Assembly: GCA_029204225.1 (NCBI GenBank)
Contig: CM055094.1
Coordinates: forward strand, 31,677,427 to 31,741,426
DNA: 64,000 nt
Direction: 5' to 3'
Source: Diphasiastrum complanatum
Taxonomy: Eukaryota; Streptophyta; Lycopodiopsida; Lycopodiales; Lycopodiaceae
A program made the translations under genes and the position numbers. Numbering within the stretch: position 1 is the first letter of the stretch; each line of letters starts with the position of its first letter. This document shows positions 42,282 to 53,280 of the stretch, piece after piece. The notes below the pieces were generated by a model. The model saw only the letters and a program-made list of their open reading frames with translations, was not told the DNA's origin and made no database searches.

Positions 42282-43676
42282 TAAACTCCTCTTAAAGAAA
42301 GTAGAGTGAGCCACCTTTCGATGGTGACCTCTTGTGGAGAGCATTATTCCACTTGTAATTTGTGTAATGTGGAAATGCCACTAGGATGCCACCTAGGGAG
42401 CTCTCTTGCTTATTTAAGAGACTCCCTCTTTGAGAAGAGGAGCTTTTTGTGTATTGTACCTACTCCATGCTGAAATGAGAAGAGCCTCCACGAGTTTGGT
42501 GCATCCATTGAGCTCCTTGATCATGCTTGTTTCTTGAGTGATGCATTCATGATCTTGCCCTTCCATCCTTTGCGTGTGGTTGTGGATAGTAGAGTGGATT
42601 AGTTTTCCTGCTTTTCTAGAGTGGATTATATTTCATTTCTTGTTTGTGGATTAATGTAGGAATCAGCATTCTGGTAAACTAAATAGGCTGGGTTTGTGGT
42701 GTAGTTCTTGCATATCCCCTTACAACCCTGTTCTTGATGTTCTTGGGATGTCCAATAGTCAAAAGACTGGTTGGTTTCTTGATTCTTGGACTTCTTTCTT
42801 GTTTCAATTCTGTGGATTAATGCAAGTGTAGTATGTTTAGAATCTGATTTCAAATTTATTTTTGCAACATTAGAGTAGGATTTTAGTCATTGTTCAACAT
42901 TTTTGCATGCCGATCTGATGGTTGAACGTTTTGGCATGCATGATTAGCTTGTAATGAAAACCAGCAGGTTCAAACCACCATTTGATAGGTATTCATGCTC
43001 AAAAAACCCCAAAAGTCTATTTCTTGACTTTTTGATGGTGTCCAATCCTAGCCAAACTTCATAAAAGCCTTAGGACAGCTTCATTACACCTCTAAAAATG
43101 TGCATGCAAAATATTGGCTATGAATTTTGAGAATTACTACAAAATTAGTCCAATTTTGACCAAAATTTGTGGGTCAAATCCACAAATAAGTGCAATCAGA
43201 TCCAAATCCCTATAAATTTATTACATGAAAGCACAACAAGTTCTTATTTCAATCAATTATGGATTCTGTAGCCCATTTCTAGTCCAAAATCCCCAATTTT
43301 TGGTCCAAAATCACTATCTAATCATCTCTTTGACTACTCAACCAACATGCAATCATTAGATCCAATCTATAATGACTGTAAAACAAAAAGTACAATCTGG
43401 AAAATGTACTAGATTAGTAGCTATGATCAATTCCATGCAAAAAACTTGAATTCTAGGTGAAAAATCACAAAAAACCATCAAAAATCCATTAATTTCCATC
43501 AAAATCTAAGGAGAAAATCCATATTCATGATCTTTAGGCTTAAAGTACATCAAGGATCTGAGAAGCCACCTACTTGGAGGGCAATTCCATCACCTAGAAG
43601 CAAAAGCAAAGAGATCCACCAAAAAAGCTGCAAACATCCAAGATCCTCAAGCCCCACCTCTTGATTGATGTGATCC
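42282..43676. other. Non-coding interval, first part LTR-like
   Basis: From 42282 to about 42560 the composition and a CTTATTTAAGAGACTCCC promoter-like stretch (about 42409) suggest part of another LTR, but no ends were fixed. The rest to 43676 is A-rich on the + strand and could be the leader of a - strand element whose primer site lies at 43679. No coding frame is supported. Confidence 0.4.
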
Positions 43677-43678
43677 AA

Positions 43679-43690
43679 GCTCTGATACCA
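43679..43690 (-). other. Primer-binding site, tRNA-Met type, - strand
   Basis: GCTCTGATACCA on the + strand is the exact complement of TGGTATCAGAGC. It implies a - strand LTR element whose 5' LTR lies just right of it and whose interior lies to the left. The adjoining LTR end is not clearly TG...CA. Confidence 0.65.
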
Positions 43691-43694
43691 CTAT

Positions 43695-44090
43695 AACGAT
43701 AGCCAAGTGAAGATCTTCAAGAATCTTGTCACATGCAAACCAAAAGGACACCTGTGGAGCATAAACCACCCAACCAAAGAAAAAGACTAGTCAATACCCT
43801 AACCAATTCACCCCCAAGCCACAGCGAATGAATACAAGAGAGGAGAGGATCCTGGCGAGTTTCCGAGAGAATAATACCCTTAGAATCCCCATGCAATCCT
43901 ATAATAAGCTATTGACCTCCTATTCTTGCATTGTAGCAGTCAATCACCATGAAATAGGTTTGGGCCCGCATATGATTATTGATTACTTAATCGACCACGC
44001 CCAGAATGACGTAGCATAACTAATAACCACATACAATTGGAGTGACCGGCTATCTATGTCATGAATTATTTTGATTCCCCCAGTCGTGGA
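43695..44090 (-). repeat. Dispersed repeat, copy 2, probable LTR piece
   Basis: Shares islands with the reverse complement of 24250-24660 (CCCTAACCAATTCACCC, AGAGAGGAGAGGATCC, GACCTCCTATTCTTG, GCAGTCAATCACCATG). It lies immediately beyond the - strand primer site, where the 5' LTR of a - strand element should be. A short + strand frame (43828-44019) inside it is not supported as a gene. Confidence 0.6.
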
Positions 44091-44150
44091 CATGACAATA
44101 TATGTTCTATGAAAAAAAATTCTAGCCATTAGTGATCACCCCCCCTCTCT

Positions 44151-44151
<1 letters not shown>

Positions 44152-44210
<59 letters not shown>
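44152..44210. repeat. (AT)n microsatellite
   Basis: About 58 bases of pure AT repeat. Confidence 0.98.
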
Positions 44211-44213
<3 letters not shown>

Positions 44214-44279
44214 CAAGTCTAGAATCATTGATGATCGGGAATGTGTATTGGATCAATTTTGCAATAGATCACAATCTAT

Positions 44280-44830
44280 TAGAACCATGTCCCATACTTA
44301 AAAGGTGATTTTGTGTATGATGCTAATATGTGATCCCCTACGACCATGTCCCATACATATAAGGTGATCTTGTTTGAATGCTAATACCTTGCAATCTCGA
44401 GATATTTTGTAGCTTGGTATCCACAAGTGTAGATCCCTTGGCAAGTCATGCTAGGATCTTTAAGAGTGGTATTGGAGCAAGTTGAGGCCTTGGGCTTGGG
44501 TGATTGTTGTGCTATTCTACTTTTTCATGGGCACACAATTTGCAAATACTTGGGTGGAGTTATGTTGTGGTGTGAAAGTATGCATGCACACTTGGGTTTC
44601 TAAGGTTATGTCCTGAGTTGTGTGCAATAACCCTTTTTGGCAAGAGAGTGTGTGGGAGAAGTACTGGATTATATGTTAAGCTGATGAACAACCGTGTATC
44701 CTATACATATAATGTGAACTTGTCCACATTGTTCTTATCTTGAGATCTCAAGATATTCTATGCGCTTGGCATGCATGGGCATGAGTTCTCGTAGAGTATG
44801 CAAGGAGCTCTTCTACAATTGTAGCCTTCT
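44280..44830. repeat. Degenerate direct repeats around ACCATGTCCCATAC
   Basis: ACCATGTCCCATAC plus AAGGTGAT..TGT occurs at about 44285 and 44343. A looser copy (ACCGTGTATCCTATACATAT) lies at about 44691, followed in both of the last two by an AATCTC/GATCTC.AGATATT.T stretch and GCATG/GTATCC..CAAG words. The spacing of the larger repeat is about 350 bp. Nothing else was recognised in 44211-45906. Confidence 0.5.
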
Positions 44831-45904
44831 AATCTATACCAGTTCTCAAATAGGATAAGATATTGTCAACTCCAACCATAAGATTGAATGGAATGTTGAT
44901 TGTTCAATGTTTTCTCTTAATAAATAATGGCTAAAGCTTTTTTGAAGATTCATACAGGTTTTTATGTAGGGTAAAGTCCTCATGAGGGGGATTTATGCCT
45001 CCCAAGAGCAATTGCTCGAAGGCATGGAAAAGCCCTACCTAGAAGCTTTACCCAATGTAAAGCACCATCAAAAATTTGAATGACTTTTTATTTGCCCTAC
45101 ATGAGCCAAAATGCCATGGCTATAGGCAGCTACCCAGACAAAACCTTAGCACAAAGAGGGATCAACATTTTGAGTAGTTGCTCACAATGTGATAGAAGCC
45201 ATTTATGAGTAATTTTATGTTGGACGTAATGTTCCATATGTACAAAACACAAATGGTTGTATACCTACGAAACCAGTTACTAAGAAATTCTTTTCTTTCT
45301 CATAATGCTAGGTGCTCGGTATTTCTTTTATTCAAGAGACACCTCCAAAAGCAAAATTTTCATGTGAATTTAGAAGTAGAAATTTTGTGAGACTTTCCGC
45401 CACAACTCTCATGTGGATAGGCAAAACAAAATTGACACATCACATGAAAATTTTGATGAAATGTGCATGTGGATAGCCGATGATGGATTGTCACATGGCA
45501 CATATACATTTTCTTTGAAATGTCCCTTGTGCTAGCTCTGTACACATGCACATCATTGAGTATCCACATGCACTTTTTGTAAAAAAAATTGACAAAAGTT
45601 TTTTAACAAAAGCAAAAAATGAAAATGCAAAAAAATATTCACATCAAATGCAAAAATCGTAATAATTCTCAAACTTGAAAACAATTGTTAGAAACAAAAC
45701 ATCTTTGCACCTTCCAATCTAGTATGAGAGCAGGGGACAACGGACCCCACCCCATCCCCCACTCGAAAGGTGCATATATACAAGATTTTATAGCAAAAAA
45801 ATGTAAAATAAAAATCACGTCGTGGAAGGATGCCTCCTCAAGGAAGGGTGTGTGCCCCTTTGCAACTTTTTGGTTATTGTGAATTGTGATCCATGATGGT
45901 GTAA

Positions 45905-45906
<2 letters not shown>
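44831..45906. other. Intergenic sequence upstream of the FORKED-like gene
   Basis: About 1.1 kb without a supported gene. The missing 5' exons of the FORKED-like gene, if present, would lie here or further left, but no matching protein sequence was recognised. Confidence 0.5.

Positions 45907-45952
<46 letters not shown>
45907..45952. repeat. (GA)n microsatellite upstream of the FORKED-like gene
   Basis: Forty-six bases of GA repeat about 430 bp before the first recognised exon. Confidence 0.98.
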
Positions 45953-45955
<3 letters not shown>

Positions 45956-46313
45956 AGGCGAGGATAGTTTTGTTTTCTCTCATTGGTCCACATTTGCCCG
46001 AAAACTTATTTGAAGGATAGTTGAAATGTAGTTGAAGTGCATTGAAAATATGACATGTGGTTTTAGAAATTCCTCAAGAGAGCATGTGTCTTTAGAAATT
46101 TTTAGAAAGAGAGAGCGCAATTGGGGAGATGGTTTCAAATACACTATTATCTTAATGAAGTTCTTAAGCTTCGTGGACGTCTTAAAGGTTGCACCGTTTT
46201 AGTTTATGACGATAAGGGTTTTGCAATTGGGGAGAGGGAGAGCCAGGATTTTTCAATCAGGGTCTTTTTTAGGGTTTTTTAAAGTGAGATGAGAAATATC
46301 GATAATGTGAGTT

Positions 46314-46340
<27 letters not shown>
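46314..46340. repeat. (GA)n microsatellite at the exon edge
   Basis: Twenty-seven bases of GA repeat followed by CGCGCGAGAG, about 45 bp before the probable splice acceptor of the first visible exon. Confidence 0.97.
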
Positions 46341-46344
<4 letters not shown>

Positions 46345-46383
46345 CGAGAGCTGAGTGTTTTGTTGTACTTTCATGCGTCGCAG

Positions 46384-47968
46384 TACTGTAGAGCTGTTTC
46401 ATCGACAAACGAACCACTACAACAAAAGTGGATCAGATGGATCAAAAACATGAAAGACAGATGCACAGAGATAAGTTTTTCTCAGAGTGCTCAAGTTCAT
46501 GCAGCTGTTTCTGTTGCCGGTGTTGCTGCTGGGATAGCTGGAATCGCAATAGAATCTCCGACTTCACCTACTAATGATGGAGGGACTGAAATAAATATGG
46601 CCCTCGCTTCAGCAGCTTCTCTTGTTGCAACCCATTTCATGGATGTAGCTGAGAACATGGGTGCGAAACCTGAGCAAGTTTCATCGGTTATCCGTTCTGC
46701 TACAAATGTTAAAACTACAAGAGATATGATGATTCTAACAGCATCAGCTGCAACAGGTATCTTGTTTTCACGAAAGTGAGTAGCTGAATTATTGCGCTAT
46801 TTGTGTTTCTGCCATTGGAAAAGTTTTCCCTTTCTGTGTCATGACGATTAAATGAATTTGATTTATCTTTCCTACAAAACATGGCAATGCTAGATCTGCT
46901 TGTTTTCTTCTTCAATCGAATTTCTGAATTGCATTATGAGAGCAGTCAACTTGGAGACGTAATAGTTACTTTTTCATTGTTAGAAAATTGCTGGCACTCT
47001 GTCTGTCAACTTTGCTTAGCTAATCAGTATGGATGACTTGTATCATGCTTTGATATGTACAGTTGCAAATTTATTGATTTTAAGAAGATAATAATCAATT
47101 AGATAATATAGCGATTGTGGTCTTTCATTGCGAGCTAGTTTGGCTATATAGATGATGAGTTAGAGGTTAGACCCCGTGTACAATCGTTTCTGGCATTTGG
47201 ATACGATTATGATCATAGCCCTGCGTGGAACAGCGACTTCAAGAGCTAGAAGTATGAAAGGGACTCGATTCTCGGCAGCAGTTGCACCTAACCAAAGGGA
47301 ACAAAGACATTTAAATAGCTTCAGCAGCAATATGGTCTGTGAGAATGTTGAGGCAGAGGATTACTACACTAGAGAATTGCTTGCTAAGGGCTATGAATTT
47401 CTCAACAGAACCAAAACTGGTAAATGAGCTCATTTTTTTCAGCTCTTTGGCATTTTGTTCACTTATTTTCATAAAGATTCAAAGCACTTGAGCATATAGT
47501 TCACCTTGTGAGTAAATATCTTTCAGATAGATATTCAACTCTGTTCACTACTTTTCGACCTTTTTACTGGTTTCTTCTAATACACGAGATACTAGTGATC
47601 CACTAACTGAGTAATTCGCAAGTGAAATTATGTTTTGCATGCTTCAGGTAAATTACAATGGAGATTGGTTATTATATTTCTTGATAAGCGTGGTCAGGTA
47701 AAGTTTCATCCTAGGCGTTCTGTTCATTGTTCAGAAAATGTTATGTAGTTAGTTTTTACTTTTTGGTTCTCGACATTGACAATTAGGACTAATTCTGCAG
47801 GTTGTTTTGAAGCTTCAAAGAAAGCACATGGGTGGTTCGCTGAAGAAGACAAAGAAAAGTAAGTTGAATGTTTAAGGTGAATTACACTTGTTCTCATAAA
47901 TATACAGTTGCTTTTGTATAGCTCATAGTTGAGATTTTAGAGTAATCGATCACAAAATCATGAGAGAG

Positions 47969-48009
<41 letters not shown>

Positions 48010-48224
48010 CTGATTTAGTACTTGTTCAAGCAGGTATAATTGTAGGCATGAACCCACATATCCCATCTTGGCCAGAAAGGTGGTCAATTGGCAATCGAGA
48101 GCAGAGGCGATATTTTAGCTTAAAGACAACTCGAGGTTTTGAGGAATTTGAGTGTGAAAGTGTATATCTACACAGCCTCTGGACACAGGGAATATCAAAT
48201 TTGTTATCAAAAACAACTCACTAA
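46384..48224 (+). CDS. FORKED / VAN3-binding-like protein (DUF828 plus PH domain), C-terminal exons
   Basis: Five exons join in phase with GT-AG introns: about 46384-46756, 47219-47419, 47648-47697, 47801-47858 and 48034-48224 (TAA). Exon 1 holds the DUF828 core (AQVHAAVSVAGVAAGIAGIA, ASAASLVATHFMDVAENMGA, TTRDMMILTASAATA). Exons 2-5 form the PH domain (ELLAKGYEFLNRTKTGKLQW, VVLKLQRKHMGGSLKKTKK, IPSWPERWS, FSLKTTRGFEEFECES, LWTQGISNLLS). In Arabidopsis this family (FKD1/VAB) binds the ARF-GAP VAN3 at the trans-Golgi and acts in PIN1 traffic and vein patterning. About 290 residues are visible against roughly 400-490 in the family. The N-terminus was not found, and the first in-frame ATG is at 46450. 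The first acceptor is a guess; the other junctions are firm. Confidence 0.92.
47962..48007. repeat. (GA)n tract in the last intron of the FORKED-like gene
   Basis: An interrupted then pure GA run ends about 26 bp before the acceptor of exon 5 (CAG at 48031-48033), so it lies in or near the branch-point region. Confidence 0.97.
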
Positions 48225-48581
48225 CTTTATCATATCATGTGATAGAGTTGAGCTAGTGAGATGTTTTCATAACAAATTTGATTTCATAGAATCTTGCTCT
48301 CAGTGGTTTTTGGGGTCATATTGTATCGTTCGGTACTTACGAAATTAATCAAGAAAACAAATTTATTGAAGGACCCAATTGATTGAATCATGTCTTATCA
48401 TTAGTCAATGTGTTCGCAAATGCTGGAGATTTCTATCTGTCGCTAAACATTTCGACGGCCAGCATGTTCCATCAACTCTTCAAAATGATTTTGGTCTCAA
48501 TATTTCAGTAACTTCTTCCTCGGTGACATCCTCTTATTCTATAGCTTCTCAATTTATTCTTCTCATCTTTAATCCCCAAAA

Positions 48582-48755
48582 CTAAGGGTAGTTCAGAGCT
48601 AGGCGATAACTTAGCACCTTCTCGATCTGCTCCTGAATAGTGCACTTGCAGGCTGTCTGACAAATCTCAGTCCCATCTGCTACGCATCCTTGAGCAAACC
48701 ATGTCAAAGCTTCCAGATCAACATCCTCAGAGACAGGAGATGTACACATGCCTGC
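48582..48755 (-). CDS. Possible terminal exon of an unidentified - strand gene
   Basis: A 174-bp - strand stretch is open in one frame and ends with TAG at 48582-48584. It is preceded on that strand by AAAAAAATCTCAG, a good acceptor, at 48756 onward. It encodes SPVSEDVDLEALTWFAQGC, then ADGTEICQTACKC and QEQIEKVLSYRLALNYP, with ordered, non-repetitive composition unlike the surrounding noise. The upstream exon was not located, though GC-richer sequence continues to about 48840. If real, the gene would be tail to tail with the FORKED-like gene, 357 bp apart. No family was recognised, and it could be a pseudogene fragment. Confidence 0.3.
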   Translation of the reverse strand, partial: AGMCTSPVSEDVDLEALTWFAQGCVADGTEICQTACKCTIQEQIEKVLSYRLALNYP

Positions 48756-48840
48756 CTGAGATTTTTTTCAGCTGTGGAGCCTCGGCCGGTAAGGGAATAA
48801 TCTGGGTCTGTGATATGAAGCCCGTTGGTGGCTACTATAA

Positions 48841-51810
48841 TAAACACAGATTTCTTTGCACTATACCGGCGTCTATTTCTTCATGTACTTGGTTCAGAAC
48901 CCTGTCATCAATTGCCACTGGCATTATGGAGATGATTTCCACGCACTTCAACCAGTGAAATCAAGTGAGAATTGATCAGAACCGACTGCGACTGCTGTCA
49001 CATGCAGATCTGCAAAACTATCATTGAGACAACAGTGGGAATGACTGCTGGAAGCTGCACGTTATCGAGATATTAATGGAAACGACTGCTAGAAGCTGGT
49101 AATTTGTGCTGGCAAGATAAGAAGCAGCTCTAGGAAATAAAACATATTTTTGTTAGTGTTCTGGAAGACATCTTAAATTATGCAGCATCAACAATCAAGA
49201 CAACCTATAAAAATATAGTAAACAATCACGTTCGCACTACAGAATTACGGTCATATTACATTCGTTGGTGTGAGAAATCGCACGTACAGAGTTATTCTAG
49301 TGTATATAATTTGTTCTTAGTGGAAACATTATGGGGTTACAAGAGATGGTCTATCTATGTTCGTGGTGTTCCTTCAAATAATGTACTTAGTCTGTCTGGT
49401 TTATGTAATGTATTATTACATATTCTCATACATATCTTCAAAGAATGTCAATTTTGTTTGTTTTCGAAATTCTCTGCAGACTGAAAGAAAGCTATACATA
49501 CAACAATCACAATCTGAAAATGGCACTTGCAGTTCGCTTTAATAACATCAGAAATTTGTATTGAATTTCTGGTTCATCAACATGAGAATAAATGCATAGA
49601 AACAGTGCCAAAAACTACTCAAAACGGTAGTACTTAAGTACCCAAACTGAAGTACTAAAAAGTACCAAACAGGTACTATTCTAGAAAATATACAGTACTA
49701 AAAACTACTACTGCTGTCTACCACACAGACAGTGATCTATATTTTTACTAATATGTGCTAAACGTAGCTACTAGAAGTGGCTAAAAATCAGGCCTCTAAT
49801 TTCTCTTAAAAAGCAGAAGGTAATGCCCCTATAAATCAGGGACTTGACTTCAATAGAAATTGGCACTTTGGTTATCAATCAGGACTGATATGAGCTGCAT
49901 TTCTCTGCATTTGATTTCCTCAAAAAGTCTTGAAAATTTCTTCAATGCTCTGGCTCCATGAGATAGCGCAAGGTTCTCAGCTTCTGCTTAAGATACGGTT
50001 GTGGTACTTTGCCTTTTGCTTATCCATCCAACTGCACCCCTGCTCAGCATAAAACAACATCTTTTGTAATTCAATGACATGAGTGTGAAAAAGAATGCAA
50101 AACGAGAATCTATCACATGGTAGAAACTTTTTTCTGGATTGAATTTTGAGTGCAGATAATATTGTTTGAGAATAGAATAAACTTTTGTTTGGCGAAGAGG
50201 ATTATGCTTTACTCAAGTGTATAAATCATGGACAAACTACTACAATAGAGAGTGCCTTAGCACTTCTCGTAGCAAAGGAACAATCTGATTGAGAGGCAGG
50301 AAGCAGGCCTTCAAATAAAAGGTTGAAACATATTAAATTGATACATAGTCCTTTGAATTTATGTGATGAAGTATATCAAGATGGGCAAGGTAAAGTTGCT
50401 CATCCCCATATACTTAATTCTTCTTCGGAACACATTTTAGCTATGCACAAAAAGTTTGTAACAAGACATCTAAAAGATTTTGACTAGCCTTCAACATTGA
50501 TATGCAATCCTATGGTTTTGGAGCATTGTACCACAATTCTGGTTTGACAAGCTTTTGCATTTCTCCTAGAAGCATTGTTAAATATGTGGAGTGCATTCAT
50601 AAAATAAATGACAGTCGAAGGATACTAGCGAAGAATATGTACTCGTCTCCAGTTGGCAATCGATTGAACGATAACCTTGAATTTTATATATTATGTGTGG
50701 CTTAGCCTGATTTTCCATAAACTTGAGTCCAACCTGCATCATTTTGCATTAGACCCATTTTAAAGGTAAAAGAATGTTCCTTAAAGATCGTCCAAACTTT
50801 GGGGTAGTGATTTGATCCTTCTTTTTTCACCTTTGCTAGACTAGAACTCTACCATTTCTTTGGGTTCAAAATGCATCCAAATTCTAATGTTCGAGTGTTC
50901 TATTCTCATTTTTAGTTAGCTTGTAAATGTCTTATGCTTTGTTTAGATGCAAAATTTTATCTTCAAGCTATGTAATATCTCTCACCGATCTAACCAAAAA
51001 TATGCACAAAAGAGAAGAAGATTGAAAATCCTAGCAAATGGAGGTGGCAAAGAGAAACCTTTATGGGTTTCACATTCATAATGAATTGAAATATTGGTAC
51101 ATATAATAGGATCCAATTATACCGCCAGAATACATGAGCTATCACATTGACACTTTTCAAACGTAATTTCTTGTATATGCAAAAGTAAAAGTATCAAGCC
51201 TTTGGCATGCATGAAATTGTTTCTTGTAGCATATGGCTCTTCCACTACCATGTCATTTAATCACCATGATTGAAAAAACTATTAAATCAAAGAATTATGA
51301 ATCTTAAATAGATGTCTTCAATCTTTAAGAGTGATTGATTTCATAGTTAGATCTATCTCATTGATTATCTACCTCCAATGCATTGAGATAAAGCCACAAC
51401 CTTGATCTAGATACTAACAGGAGCTATCAAAAGAATGTAAGAACTATCAAGGGCGACTTCACACGTGTGAAGTATAGTCCCTATATGGCCTGTGGATAGA
51501 GTGTGCATTCTGAGAGCAAGAGTACGTGTTACTATATAAAATGAGTCTTTGACCTTTAACTGGTTTGTGTGGTGCCCACCCCCATTTCTCGGGTGAAAAT
51601 CATGCCTGGAGGAAGACCAAGGCTTATTATTGATGTCCTATGTCCAATGACTAGTATGTATTAGATAATGGTATTGGGAGGGCCATTAAAATAAATAATC
51701 TGGGACATGGGCAGCGAGTGGCAGAGGCCGCAAACTGGCTAGGGACTGGATTATTTATGGTAATGGCCCAACCAAATGGACATTACCTTACATAATTCAC
51801 GTTCGTCCAA

Positions 51811-51813
<3 letters not shown>
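48841..51813. other. Intergenic interval
   Basis: About 3 kb without a supported gene. It includes a cluster of GTAC words at 49626-49700, a CACACGTGTG palindrome at 51461-51470, and a short Gly-rich open stretch at about 51665-51788 (GRAIKINNLGHGQRVAEAAN) that I could not assign. Confidence 0.5.

Positions 51814-51891
<78 letters not shown>
51814..51891. repeat. (TC)n microsatellite, about 78 bp
   Basis: The longest simple repeat in the window, a pure TC tract. Confidence 0.98.
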
Positions 51892-51894
<3 letters not shown>

Positions 51895-52304
51895 ATTCAT
51901 GTCAATTCATGCGTGAAAATTTGACTCATATGAACACTCATCTAGGGAATATCTTTCCTACTAAACCAAGAAACTAGGTCAATCCATCACTTTGTTGCTG
52001 ACATTGAAATAAACCCTTATTGCAAATACATTGCAAAGGATACCAACCTCTTTCTCAAATAAATAAGATAGGCAAAATATGATGGATCATGGAAAATACA
52101 AAATAGATAATAATCAGTTTTGAAGCAGTCCATGGCTAACTAATTAAAAGAATGCTTAATCTATAATTTACAATTAGGATTAAGGCACTACGTGCTGTTG
52201 GCAGTCGCCTTCGGACATTATTCGATTCTGTTATAGATTATGTCCGGTCATGATTCAATGTACTTGTTGATCCGCCAATAGTTGGATTGCGGCCGATTGT
52301 TCGA

Positions 52305-52431
52305 GGATGTCCAAATAATCGAATCTAGTTAGATGGTTCGAGATGGTCGAACTATCAAGGATGGACGGGACAATCGAAGATGGCCGAATAATCAAGGATG
52401 GCCAAATAGTCAAAGGTGTCCGACCAATTGG
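52305..52431. repeat. Minisatellite with 18-bp units
   Basis: Seven adjacent units of 18-19 bp can be laid out from 52305. Typical units are AGATGGCCGAATAATCAA and GGATGGCCAAATAGTCAA, and the outer ones are more diverged. Any frame through it is a translated repeat (DGR/RWPN-like). Confidence 0.85.
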
Positions 52432-52585
52432 AGAAACACTATCATTGATTCTTTTGTATTTCTACAAACTATCATAAAACAAATGTATGTTTGCAAAGTA
52501 TGCAACTATACATGTATTTACAACAGCTAGTGAATGGATCTAGACTAGTAGAGAGATAGGAATGGAGAGGATAGAATACCAAAAT

Positions 52586-52800
52586 GCCCCCCCCCCCCTT
52601 AATCTGGGTCCTTGAACACCTTGATTTTCAAATTCAAGATAGCACAAATTTTTTTGTGTGCTTCCTAATTTAACCCTTTTGTAAATATATCAACTGCCAT
52701 GTATGGGGTTCTGCAAAATTTCAGACTTACCTCATTGTTGAGTACTTTGCTCCTGATGTAGTGGTACTTAATCTGGATGTGCTTGCTCATCGACACTAGG
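52586..52800 (-). pseudogene. Ty1-copia RNase H C-terminus with polypurine tract
   Basis: The - strand reads SMSKHIQIKYHYIRSKVLNN, EVSLKFCRTPYMAVDIFTKG and, after a stop, a tail ending KVFKDPD. The block is the conserved end of copia RNase H (KHI.I.YH.IR...DIFTK). Next to it the C13 run at 52587-52599 is, on the - strand, AAGGGGGGGG: the polypurine tract of this element. The LTR should continue to the left, over the minisatellite region, but its ends were not fixed. Confidence 0.82.
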
Positions 52801-53004
52801 AATGCAAAATAGTTAGAATTAAAGGCTAGATCTCTATCTATTCAATCTAAGTGCAATCCTTGATGCTTGATAATTGATTAGAGATCCAAATGAGGTTCTA
52901 CTATGAAGTTTTTTTTGGTGAAATAGGTAAATATTTTTTGTTTGACTTGAAATGGTTCAAAATCAACTATAGAGGATCAAATGCAACCATGAAAAAAAAT
53001 TGTA

Positions 53005-53230
53005 GTGGATTTTTTTTATGGATTCAACCAGGACATTGAGGATGGACTTTTCATCACAAATTTTATTGACAAAACCTCCATTTTTCGTGCACATACAAAA
53101 CACATAAAGATTCATCACCATTACATTAATGAAAAACTTCAAATTGGAAAGATTGGTCTACATGACAAACTTGTAAATGGTTATACAAAACCTCCTTGTA
53201 CTGAAGTTTTAAAGACTAACGAACTAAGCG
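53005..53230 (+). pseudogene. Ty1-copia RNase H C-terminus, + strand
   Basis: Reads FRAHTKHIKIHHHYINEKLQ, then IGLHDKLVNGYTKPPCTEVL, corresponding to the family R.KHI.I..H.IREK and ADIFTKPL. ADIFTK has become NGYTKP. The frame then runs into unrelated sequence. Only the last 70 or so residues of RNase H are present. Confidence 0.75.
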
Positions 53231-53280
53231 AAGCATTTGTGTATTTTGTTTATTTTCACTTGTTTATTTATTTTTGTTTT

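Noticed and set aside
46312-46383. An N-terminus of the FORKED-like protein read from the GA repeat (Arg-Glu run)
   Set aside because: There is no ATG there; the frame is simply open through the microsatellite, and a splice acceptor (CAG at 46381-46383) lies after it.
52333-52530. A small protein encoded by the minisatellite
   Set aside because: The frame stays open because the unit is 18 bp; no support beyond the repeat.
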